Made by a program: the position numbers and the translations under genes. Of a stretch of DNA of 12,193 nt, positions 7,210 through 12,193 are shown piece by piece. The notes under the pieces were generated by a model. It searched no databases and was not told the DNA's origin. It saw only the letters and a program-made list of their open reading frames with translations. The stretch is taken from assembly GCA_009704445.1 (NCBI GenBank), contig WLED01000029.1, positions 1-12,193 on the forward strand. The letters are read 5' to 3'. Source of the stretch: Actinomycetota bacterium. GTDB lineage: Bacteria; Actinomycetota; Actinomycetes; Nanopelagicales; Nanopelagicaceae. Each line of letters begins with the position of its first letter. Position 1 is the first letter of the stretch.

Positions 7210-8070
7210 TTACAAAGGCAATTTGTATAGCTCTACTGCATTTTGTGCCATCAGGCGAGGCTTAACCTTTTCAGAGAGATCAAGTTGATCAATTTCAGCC
7301 AGAACCTCTTTGTATGTAGCAGAGGGAAAATCTGCGCCAAATAGAATTCGGTTTATTCCCCATGATTTAATGAAGTTAAGAAGTGGCCCACCCATTGCAG
7401 AAACTGGATGCTTATCCACTACGACATAAATGTTTTCATGTTTGTTTGAAGCAGAGACTAACTCCTCTATCCAAGGCCAGCCGGAGTTTGTTGCAACCAT
7501 TTTTAAGAATGGCATCGTGTAGGCGATTTCATCTAAGCTCGTTGGATCACCAAGGCTCAACAATGGTTGTGAAGGTGAATGGACAAGTGCCGATCCAATA
7601 TGAATTTGGATGGGAATATCTAATTCAAGACACTTGGCATAAAAAGGGAAAAGGCGTGCATCATCAGGTCTCATTCCAAACCAATGTGGAACAACATGTG
7701 CGCCAACAAAACCATGGTCTAGAACATACTTTTCTAACTCTTTCACTCCATTCATACCGGAGAATGGATCAATTCCCATTAATCCAAAGAAGCGTCCCTT
7801 GTATTTCTTAGTTGCACTCAAAACAGTTTCAGGATCAACTTGCCAGGTACCTGGTAGTCCAACTCGGCCAACTTTTGTTGCTACTAACAGTGCCGCTGTA
7901 ATTCCAGCCGAATCCATCTGACTGATTTGTTCCTCGATAGAAATGGCAGAGGATCCGTGAGTGTGCGGGGTGTGAATTCGATTTAACAAAGGCCGTTCCC
8001 ACGTTGATTGTGCACTCTTTGCAGCCTTGTCGCTTAGGTGGACGCTTACGTCAATAATCATCTGGCTCAT
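7210..8070 (-). CDS. Amidohydrolase-2 family protein A3, partial metal site
   Basis: Third paralogue of the amidohydrolase-2 set, 286 residues, last gene of the minus-strand operon, starting 3 bases after the A2 stop. Its ligand pattern is opposite to A1 and A2: strand 1 reads IDVSVHL, so the first His is S9 but H11 remains; the strand-5 His is present (H157 in IQIHIG); the strand-6 His is replaced by N195 in TNSGWPW; the Asp remains as D247 in GADFP. It shares GAHVVPHW (H125, H129) and D219 with the others. It lacks the TPE-SRPEW segment that A1 and A2 share near residues 15-25. Two starts are possible (codons 1 and 4, MSQM); neither has a strong ribosome site, in keeping with coupling to A2. 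Function unknown; it may act with A2 or on a related substrate. Confidence 0.85.
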   Translation of the reverse strand: MSQMIIDVSVHLSDKAAKSAQSTWERPLLNRIHTPHTHGSSAISIEEQISQMDSAGITAALLVATKVGRVGLPGTWQVDPETVLSATKKYKGRFFGLMGIDPFSGMNGVKELEKYVLDHGFVGAHVVPHWFGMRPDDARLFPFYAKCLELDIPIQIHIGSALVHSPSQPLLSLGDPTSLDEIAYTMPFLKMVATNSGWPWIEELVSASNKHENIYVVVDKHPVSAMGGPLLNFIKSWGINRILFGADFPSATYKEVLAEIDQLDLSEKVKPRLMAQNAVELYKLPL

Positions 8071-8073
8071 GTT

Positions 8074-8922
8074 TTATACCAATCCATAAATTCTCTGAGT
8101 ATTTAAATGAAAGAGATGATCCTTGGCCTCATCACTCAAGCCGAGCTCTTTTGTCTCTCTAACAGCCCGATCGAAGGGAATTACGGGCCAATCTGTTCCA
8201 AAAATAACCTTCTTCATGCCCCATGAATTGATGTAATTAACAAGTGAATCACCCAGGTATTTAGGCGCATAGGCATCGATTCCAATAAACACATTCTCAT
8301 GCTTGTCAGAGACAGAGATCATTTCCTCTGTCCAAGGCCAGCCAACATGGATTCCAATCAGTTTGAGATCTGGGAAGTCACACGCAATGCGATCAACGGC
8401 TGCAGGGAATCCAACATTTCTCATTGGGCGCTCGTGCGCATAACGTTGGCAACGACCCACTTGCATCTGAATTGGAATGTTTAATTCAACGCACTTTGCA
8501 TAGAAGGGGTAGTAAAGTCGAGAATCTGGTGCCTCTTCAAACCAGTGTGGATAGAGATGGGCTCCAACAAAGCCATAGTTCTTAACAAAAATCTCTAGTT
8601 CTTTAGTTCCCTTAACGCTGTCGTAAGGATTGATTCCCATTATCCCCTTAAAAACATCTGGGGCTTGGCTACAAGCATCTGCAACTTGACCAGGATCTAA
8701 CTCCCACGAATCTTCTAGACCGCGTCGTCCCAGCTTGACTGCCAGTAGTAATGCTTGATCAATGCCCGCTTTATTGAGTAGCTCAACGTGGTCCTTAATC
8801 GTGACACCATCAAGTACGGCGCCAGCCACCTTCATCTTTTGAGTGTGAAAGTTTCTAGTCCATTCTGGTCTCGACTGATAAATCTCTGGTGTAAACATGT
8901 TACACACGGCATCAATTATCAT
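8074..8922 (-). CDS. Amidohydrolase-2 family protein A2, HxH motif lost
   Basis: TIM-barrel amidohydrolase-2 protein, 282 residues, middle gene of the minus-strand operon. Strand 1 reads MIIDAVCNMFTPE, so the metal-binding HxH is V6 and N8, the same substitution pattern as A1. The strand-5 His is Q154 (PIQMQVG). H192 in IHVGWPW and D244 in GTDWP are kept. H122 and H126 in GAHLYPHW and D216 are shared with A1 and A3. A GGAG ribosome site lies 4 bases before the ATG, inside the 48-base gap after the acyl-CoA ligase gene. It is the closest relative of A1 in the window, yet it lies on the opposite strand in a different operon, pointing to an older duplication and rearrangement. The reaction is unknown; related family members include decarboxylases, hydratases and lactonases. 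Confidence 0.86.
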   Translation of the reverse strand: MIIDAVCNMFTPEIYQSRPEWTRNFHTQKMKVAGAVLDGVTIKDHVELLNKAGIDQALLLAVKLGRRGLEDSWELDPGQVADACSQAPDVFKGIMGINPYDSVKGTKELEIFVKNYGFVGAHLYPHWFEEAPDSRLYYPFYAKCVELNIPIQMQVGRCQRYAHERPMRNVGFPAAVDRIACDFPDLKLIGIHVGWPWTEEMISVSDKHENVFIGIDAYAPKYLGDSLVNYINSWGMKKVIFGTDWPVIPFDRAVRETKELGLSDEAKDHLFHLNTQRIYGLV

Positions 8923-8970
8923 TTCGCTCCACCTTCGACTAGTTCTCTGCGATCAATCAATACTGTAATG

Positions 8971-10356
8971 CTATCCATCAAATCTACGATCTTCTAGTCT
9001 CTTTGGCTTCATGCCTTGCTCGGGGGACCAGATAACTTTAGATTCAGATTGAGTTACTCCAACCTTGAGCCCGGCAAGATCACTTAACTGGGCTATCAAA
9101 ATATCTCTATCTTCGTCGCCGAAAGTACCATCTTTAGTCACTAACTCAACAGTAATATCATCTAAATGTGTTACCGAATTATTAGAAACAATCACTTTGT
9201 AGTCCAGGATAAATTCTTGAGAATGTAACCAGTCCATTATGGATTCCGAGTTAACCATTTGGCCTCGAACCTTTAAAAACTTGCCTTCACGTCCTAGATG
9301 TTTAGCGATGCTTCCACCTGTCCAGCCACAATGTTGGCACGGACTAAAGTCCATGATCGCCACATCGCCTAACAGGTATCGAACAAGAACAGTTCCTCTA
9401 CGGTTTATATGTGTGACTTGAAGTTTTCCGGGCTGACCATCAACAGCCTCAACTCCGTTATCGTCAATAACACTTAAGCGCGCAATTTCTGGCACAGGGT
9501 TATGAAACGAAGTTCCACCAGGACATTGCACTAGTGAAAACTGTAGTTCTGTTGCGCCCAAGCTATCTGAAATACCTACTTTGTTCTGGGTCAATCTAGC
9601 TGCAACATGTGCCAAGTGCTCTCGCAATTTTGGACCACATGGTTCGCCGCTAACGTTTAGAAGACGAAGATTAGGAACTGATAATCCTTTCAAATCTAGT
9701 TCTCTTAACACTTTCAATACATAACTAGGCACACCCCACAAAACAGAGGGATTTGAACTTGCCACGAGTTCTACAACCTCATCAAACCTTCGAATAATTG
9801 GATATGCAGAAGTTGTACTTCCTGACATACCCACGACAACGGATGCACCAATTACTGCAGCGGCCTGTGAAGGTCTGATCCATCCACCGTGCGGATAAGG
9901 CGCTAATGGATATAAATTAAAAATCTTGTCCGAAGAGTCCATCCCTCTGAGTTTGGCCATTCTTTTGTGAGCAAATAGAACACCCTTAAAATCATAAGTA
10001 GTTTGAAAGACTGGGGCAGGTTCTCCGCTTGTTCCAGCGGTATAGGTAACATCCCAATTCAAATAATCTTTAGGTGAAATTGAATCTGAATCAAGAACAT
10101 ACTGAAGAGGATTTTTTACAAAATCTTCCTTGCTGGTAACTGGAAACATGGCATCTAAATCACGAAATGTTTTTATCTTAGAGATGTCGATTCCATTTTT
10201 AGAAATTATCTGCGAATAGATTGGATGCTGCTTTGATATTCGCAATAAATTCTGTTGCAACAAATTCTCTTGAAAGCTCTGAATATCTCTTGGGTTAGCA
10301 TTGTGTAGCAAATGATCTGCAAGAATTACTTCATCTACTGTTGAATCACCAGCCAT
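8971..10356 (-). CDS. Phenylacetate-CoA ligase (PaaK)-like AMP-forming acyl-CoA ligase
   Basis: Adenylate-forming enzyme of the PaaK branch, 461 residues, close to the usual 430-450. It would activate a carboxylic acid with ATP and attach CoA. Motifs in order: phosphate-binding YTAGTSGEPAP at 105-115, SGEPCG at 236-241, a core ATE at 268-270 after the conserved SLG, RYLLGD at 326-331 with the ribose-binding Asp, a CxxC pair C340/C343 similar to the CxC-type element of PaaK relatives, LKVRGQMVNSE near 361-371, and the C-terminal PKRLEDRR with the probable catalytic lysine K452. First gene of the minus-strand operon with A2 and A3, so its acid substrate or CoA product is probably linked to them. 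No ring epoxidase or other phenylacetate pathway gene is nearby, so phenylacetate itself is not implied. The ribosome site at the start is weak (AGG, 5 bases away). Confidence 0.88.
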   Translation of the reverse strand: MAGDSTVDEVILADHLLHNANPRDIQSFQENLLQQNLLRISKQHPIYSQIISKNGIDISKIKTFRDLDAMFPVTSKEDFVKNPLQYVLDSDSISPKDYLNWDVTYTAGTSGEPAPVFQTTYDFKGVLFAHKRMAKLRGMDSSDKIFNLYPLAPYPHGGWIRPSQAAAVIGASVVVGMSGSTTSAYPIIRRFDEVVELVASSNPSVLWGVPSYVLKVLRELDLKGLSVPNLRLLNVSGEPCGPKLREHLAHVAARLTQNKVGISDSLGATELQFSLVQCPGGTSFHNPVPEIARLSVIDDNGVEAVDGQPGKLQVTHINRRGTVLVRYLLGDVAIMDFSPCQHCGWTGGSIAKHLGREGKFLKVRGQMVNSESIMDWLHSQEFILDYKVIVSNNSVTHLDDITVELVTKDGTFGDEDRDILIAQLSDLAGLKVGVTQSESKVIWSPEQGMKPKRLEDRRFDG

Positions 10357-10409
10357 GTGTACCTAGATTCTTCCTCGATGAGTTTTACCCTGCGCAGCAA
10401 TCACTTAAA

Positions 10410-10438
10410 ACTCTACATGAGGCAGTTATTGAATTCAA
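10410..10438 (-). promoter_or_regulatory. Candidate promoter of the ligase-A2-A3 operon
   Basis: Read on the minus strand: TTGAAT (10438-10433), a 17-base spacer, and TAGAGT (10415-10410). Both boxes match the consensus at 4 of 6 positions. The predicted transcript would have a leader of roughly 47 bases before the ATG at 10356. The -35 box lies inside the palindrome at 10428-10439, so a protein bound there would block this promoter. Confidence 0.35.
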
Positions 10439-10439
10439 T
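10428..10439. repeat. Perfect 12-base palindrome, candidate operator
   Basis: ATTGAATTCAAT is an uninterrupted 12-base palindrome in the 125-base gap between the divergent ligase and cysteine hydrolase genes. It overlaps the candidate minus-strand -35 box and lies just upstream of the plus-strand promoter, a good place for a shared repressor or activator. No regulator gene is present in the window. Confidence 0.4.
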
Positions 10440-10446
10440 TGGATAG

Positions 10447-10475
10447 TAGACAAATAAATTGACTTCGTAGATAAT
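10447..10475 (+). promoter_or_regulatory. Promoter of the cysteine hydrolase operon, probably leaderless
   Basis: TAGACA at 10447-10452, a 17-base spacer and GATAAT at 10470-10475 each match the housekeeping consensus at 5 of 6 positions. The -10 box ends 6 bases before the ATG at 10482, so transcription should start at or within a base of the A of that ATG. No Shine-Dalgarno sequence is visible. Both facts point to a leaderless mRNA, a common arrangement in actinobacteria. Confidence 0.6.
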
Positions 10476-10481
10476 CGCCTT

Positions 10482-11105
10482 ATGGATCTATCCAAGAACA
10501 TGGCATTAGTGGTTGTAGATCCACTACGTCGCTTTACTGTTAAAGGCGCCCCATTCGAAGTCGATGGTGCCGAATCGATAGTAAATGGAATCAATGAGTT
10601 AGCAAATCATTTTCGTCAGAATTCACTTCCGGTGATTTGGGTAAGTCGACTGATTCGACCACAGCTTTCACTGGGTACTCGTACCTCTGCAAAGTACAAA
10701 GGCATGAATGCAGCCTTTACAGGGGAGTGGGCGGAGATGGATCACCGCTTAGAGATAAAGCCAGAGGATTACGTGATTTTCAAACCTCGCCATAGTTCTT
10801 TTCACGATACAGATTTAGAGATCATCCTTCGCGAAAATGGAGTCAAAGAAACCTGGCTTTGTGGATTCACATTCAATGTGTGTGTTCTTGCCACAGCATT
10901 TGACGCGGTAGCCAAGGACTTTAAGGTTAAGTTTGTTGTTGATTTGTGCGGCACATTGCCTTCTAAATTTGATGAAAAAACCGTTGATTCCGCATCTATT
11001 CATGAATACACCAAAATCATTTCAGATTATGCAGTAGGAGAAATGATCGCCTCACATGATGCAGCCAAGATTCTTGCCCAGTCTTCCTCAGGGATATCCA
11101 ATTGA
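10482..11105 (+). CDS. Isochorismatase-fold cysteine hydrolase (amidohydrolase)
   Basis: Cytoplasmic hydrolase of the isochorismatase superfamily, which includes N-carbamoylsarcosine amidase, ureidoacrylate amidohydrolase (RutB), nicotinamidase and maleamate amidohydrolase (NicF). It has 207 residues, the standard length. The catalytic triad is visible: D13 in VVVDPLRRF, K101 in IFKPRHSSF, and the nucleophile C134 in CGFTFNVCVLATAFDA. The cysteine marks it as an amidase rather than a true isochorismatase. The ATG at 10482 is chosen because a strong promoter ends 6 bases before it. The residues after the first catalytic Asp (PLRRF) lack the metal-binding pattern of nicotinamidases, so cleavage of an open-chain amide or ureido compound is more likely. 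It overlaps the following dehydrogenase gene by 3 bases. By context it could release ammonia from a maleamate-like intermediate; this is inference. Confidence 0.9.
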   Translation: MDLSKNMALVVVDPLRRFTVKGAPFEVDGAESIVNGINELANHFRQNSLPVIWVSRLIRPQLSLGTRTSAKYKGMNAAFTGEWAEMDHRLEIKPEDYVIFKPRHSSFHDTDLEIILRENGVKETWLCGFTFNVCVLATAFDAVAKDFKVKFVVDLCGTLPSKFDEKTVDSASIHEYTKIISDYAVGEMIASHDAAKILAQSSSGISN

Positions 11106-12058
11106 TCCTTGTTTACCCACTGGACTTAATAGCCCCTGTCACTGATTCCGAAATCGATCAGATTCGAAAAAGCGCAGGCGAAATCGAAGTAGTGATCACT
11201 CGTGATAAAGCTGAGGCAATAGAACTTTCCAAGAAGGCTCAAGTAATCTTCGGAGATATCAGTCCAGAATTCTTTCCCGATGCAACACAATTGCAGTGGG
11301 TTCAGTCAGTAGGTGCGGGCGTTAATAAAATCGCAGATTACATTGGGGATAAACCAATTCAATTAGTTTCTGCGCGGGGATTAGTGGGCTCTCATCTTGC
11401 CGAACATGCATTCTCTCTTTTACTTGCCATCACTCGTGGGGTTGCCGATGCAATCAGAAATCCAGGGTGGGAACATCGAGAAGAGATTCGAATTAAGCAA
11501 TGGGAATTTACTGACAAAGTAATTGCAATTGTCGGTATGGGCTCTGCAGGACAAGCAGTTGCCAAAAGAGCTAAAGGTTTTGAGTTTCAGAAGGTCATTG
11601 GCGTAGACATCAACCCTTCAGTCAGTGGTGAATTTCTAGATCAGGTCGTGACCCCAGATCGCATTGAAGATGTCTTAGGAGAGTGTGATGTGGTCTGCCT
11701 CACTCTTCCCTTAACACCATCGAACAAGGGTTGGTTTGATTTTCAACTAATGTCAAAAATGAAGCAGGGCTCAATTCTGATTAATGTTTCTCGGGGTGGT
11801 CTAGTTGTCCACAAAGACTTACTTTCTTTGTTGGATCAAAAACATCTGCGTGCCGCGGGCTTGGATGTAGCTGAAACTGAACCGTTACTGGCCAGTAATG
11901 AAAACTATGAAAGAAGCGACCTAGTCATCACTCCACATATTGCCGGTGGGTCCCCATTAAGGGCTAAAAGGGTTGTAGACCAATTCTGTGAAAATTTGGT
12001 GCTCTGGAATTCGGGAGCAAAGTTGCGGGGTTTGTATGACCGAAGCCTTGGCTTCTAA
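11102..12058 (+). CDS. D-2-hydroxyacid dehydrogenase family protein (TTG start)
   Basis: NAD(P)-dependent oxidoreductase of the D-isomer-specific 2-hydroxyacid dehydrogenase family (relatives: glyoxylate/hydroxypyruvate reductase, phosphoglycerate dehydrogenase), 318 residues, the usual length. Seen in order: the substrate loop SVGAGVNKI near 69-77, the Rossmann motif GMGSAG at 145-150, D169 at the end of the next strand (suggesting NAD), and catalytic R231 (NVSRGG), E260 (DVAETEP) and H279 (TPHIAGGS). The best start is TTG, overlapping the TGA of the cysteine hydrolase (TTGA), which implies coupled translation; no ATG or GTG gives a full-length N-terminus. The last four codons and the stop form part of a hairpin followed by six T, a probable terminator. 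It probably reduces or oxidises a 2-oxo or 2-hydroxy acid made downstream of the amidase; the specific acid is unknown. Confidence 0.9.
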   Translation: MILVYPLDLIAPVTDSEIDQIRKSAGEIEVVITRDKAEAIELSKKAQVIFGDISPEFFPDATQLQWVQSVGAGVNKIADYIGDKPIQLVSARGLVGSHLAEHAFSLLLAITRGVADAIRNPGWEHREEIRIKQWEFTDKVIAIVGMGSAGQAVAKRAKGFEFQKVIGVDINPSVSGEFLDQVVTPDRIEDVLGECDVVCLTLPLTPSNKGWFDFQLMSKMKQGSILINVSRGGLVVHKDLLSLLDQKHLRAAGLDVAETEPLLASNENYERSDLVITPHIAGGSPLRAKRVVDQFCENLVLWNSGAKLRGLYDRSLGF

Positions 12059-12065
12059 ATTTTTT
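12042..12065 (+). terminator. Candidate intrinsic terminator overlapping the dehydrogenase stop
   Basis: GAAGC-CTTG-GCTTC (12042-12055) forms a 5-pair stem with a CUUG tetraloop, whose outer bases could also pair. TAAA, containing the stop codon, and six T (12060-12065) follow. The T run starts 4 bases after the stem, slightly late, and the stem is short, so it may be only moderately efficient. It is well placed to separate this operon from the promoter just downstream. Confidence 0.5.
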
Positions 12066-12076
12066 GCAAAAGACTG

Positions 12077-12105
12077 TTGACTCTCCTATAGGGGGTAGTT
12101 AGCCT
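12077..12105 (+). promoter_or_regulatory. Promoter of the gene starting at 12186
   Basis: TTGACT at 12077-12082 (5 of 6), a 17-base spacer and TAGCCT at 12100-12105 (TAnnnT form). It lies directly after the terminator of the upstream operon. Transcription would start near 12111-12112 and make a leader of about 75 bases. Confidence 0.6.
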
Positions 12106-12107
12106 TA

Positions 12108-12166
12108 CGCAATCCCCTGGGGTCTCTCAGATGGGTTGCGATTTCAAGGGAAGCACTTGGTGCTTC
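12108..12166 (+). other. Structured 5' leader with two hairpins, unidentified
   Basis: Hairpin 1 (12108-12140) pairs CGCAA-CCC-CTGGG with CTCAG-GGG-TTGCG: 13 pairs including one G-U, a bulged T at 12113, a 2-base AT bulge at 12131-12132 and a GTCT loop. Hairpin 2 (12150-12166) is GAAGCAC-TTG-GTGCTTC, seven perfect pairs. Five A and the GGAG ribosome site follow immediately. Hairpin 2 could control access to the ribosome site. No T tract follows either stem, so it is not a plain terminator, and I do not recognise a known riboswitch. If transcription starts at 12111-12112, the lowest pairs of hairpin 1 would be missing. Confidence 0.45.
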
Positions 12167-12185
12167 AAAAAGGAGATGCATTAGC

Positions 12186-12193
12186 ATGGCAAA
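12186..12193 (+). CDS. Start of an unidentified gene (cut by the window end)
   Basis: ATG at 12186 follows a GGAG ribosome site (12172-12175) by 10 bases and has its own promoter and structured leader. Only Met-Ala and part of a third codon are visible, so its function cannot be stated. An earlier ATG at 12176 overlaps the ribosome site and reads Met-His-stop, so it is not the start of a real protein. Confidence 0.55.

Noticed and set aside
7383..7811. Open frame of 142 codons on the plus strand opposite amidohydrolase A3
   Set aside because: The minus-strand frame carries the conserved barrel motifs; the plus-strand frame has no recognisable domain and is a shadow.
10459..10464. TTGACT as the -35 box of the cysteine hydrolase promoter
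   Set aside because: It is only 5 bases from the GATAAT box, far too close; TAGACA 17 bases upstream of GATAAT fits better.
10482..11105. True isochorismatase or nicotinamidase
   Set aside because: The catalytic Cys at 134 argues against isochorismatase, and the Asp/His metal-binding pattern of nicotinamidases is not seen after D13; a general cysteine amidohydrolase is the safer call.
12176..12184. Three-codon open frame ATG-CAT-TAG before the final gene
   Set aside because: Its ATG overlaps the ribosome site, so initiation there is implausible; I do not treat it as a leader peptide.

Overview
The window is a gene-dense stretch of AT-leaning bacterial DNA carrying twelve convincing protein genes. 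Two of them are cut by the window ends: a transporter permease on the left and a gene that has only just started on the right. There are no rRNA or tRNA genes, CRISPR arrays, transposases or phage genes, and no gap over 300 bases without a gene. The short spacers, overlapping stop/start codons, at least one probably leaderless start and the protein families present suit a streamlined, low-GC free-living bacterium. My best guess is a planktonic actinobacterium of the Nanopelagicales (acI) type, but this rests on general style, not on a marker gene.

Layout. (1) Positions 1-1400, plus strand: the end of an SsuC/TauC-type ABC permease, then a short-chain dehydrogenase. (2) 1522-4178, minus strand: an ACMSD-like amidohydrolase followed 2 bases later by a delta-1-pyrroline-5-carboxylate dehydrogenase-type aldehyde dehydrogenase. 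(3) 4364-7200, plus strand: an M29/NicX-like metalloenzyme, a PuuE-like polysaccharide-deacetylase-fold hydrolase (1-base overlap) and an amidohydrolase-2 protein (A1). (4) 10356-7210, minus strand: a PaaK-like acyl-CoA ligase and two more amidohydrolase-2 proteins (A2 and A3, 3 bases apart). (5) 10482-12058, plus strand: an isochorismatase-fold cysteine hydrolase overlapping a D-2-hydroxyacid dehydrogenase that starts with TTG and ends in a likely terminator. (6) 12077-12193: a good promoter, a leader with two hairpins and the first codons of a new gene.

Taken together this looks like a catabolic island for a small organic acid, amide or N-heterocycle: uptake, C-N bond hydrolysis, decarboxylase or hydrolase steps of the ACMSD superfamily, CoA activation, and aldehyde and hydroxyacid oxidation. 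A NicX-like protein, a NicF-like cysteine hydrolase and amidohydrolase-2 proteins recall picolinate and nicotinate degradation, where an amidohydrolase-2 decarboxylase (PicC), 2,5-dihydroxypyridine dioxygenase (NicX/PicD) and maleamate amidohydrolase (NicF/PicF) act in sequence. No ring hydroxylase is visible and the substrate remains unknown.

The most unusual observation is that the three A-type amidohydrolases have lost the classical metal-binding HxH motif wholly or partly, in complementary ways. A1 and A2 keep only the strand-6 His and the late Asp. A3 keeps the second His of HxH, the strand-5 His and the Asp, but has lost the strand-6 His. All three share other conserved His and Asp residues that may form a different active site.
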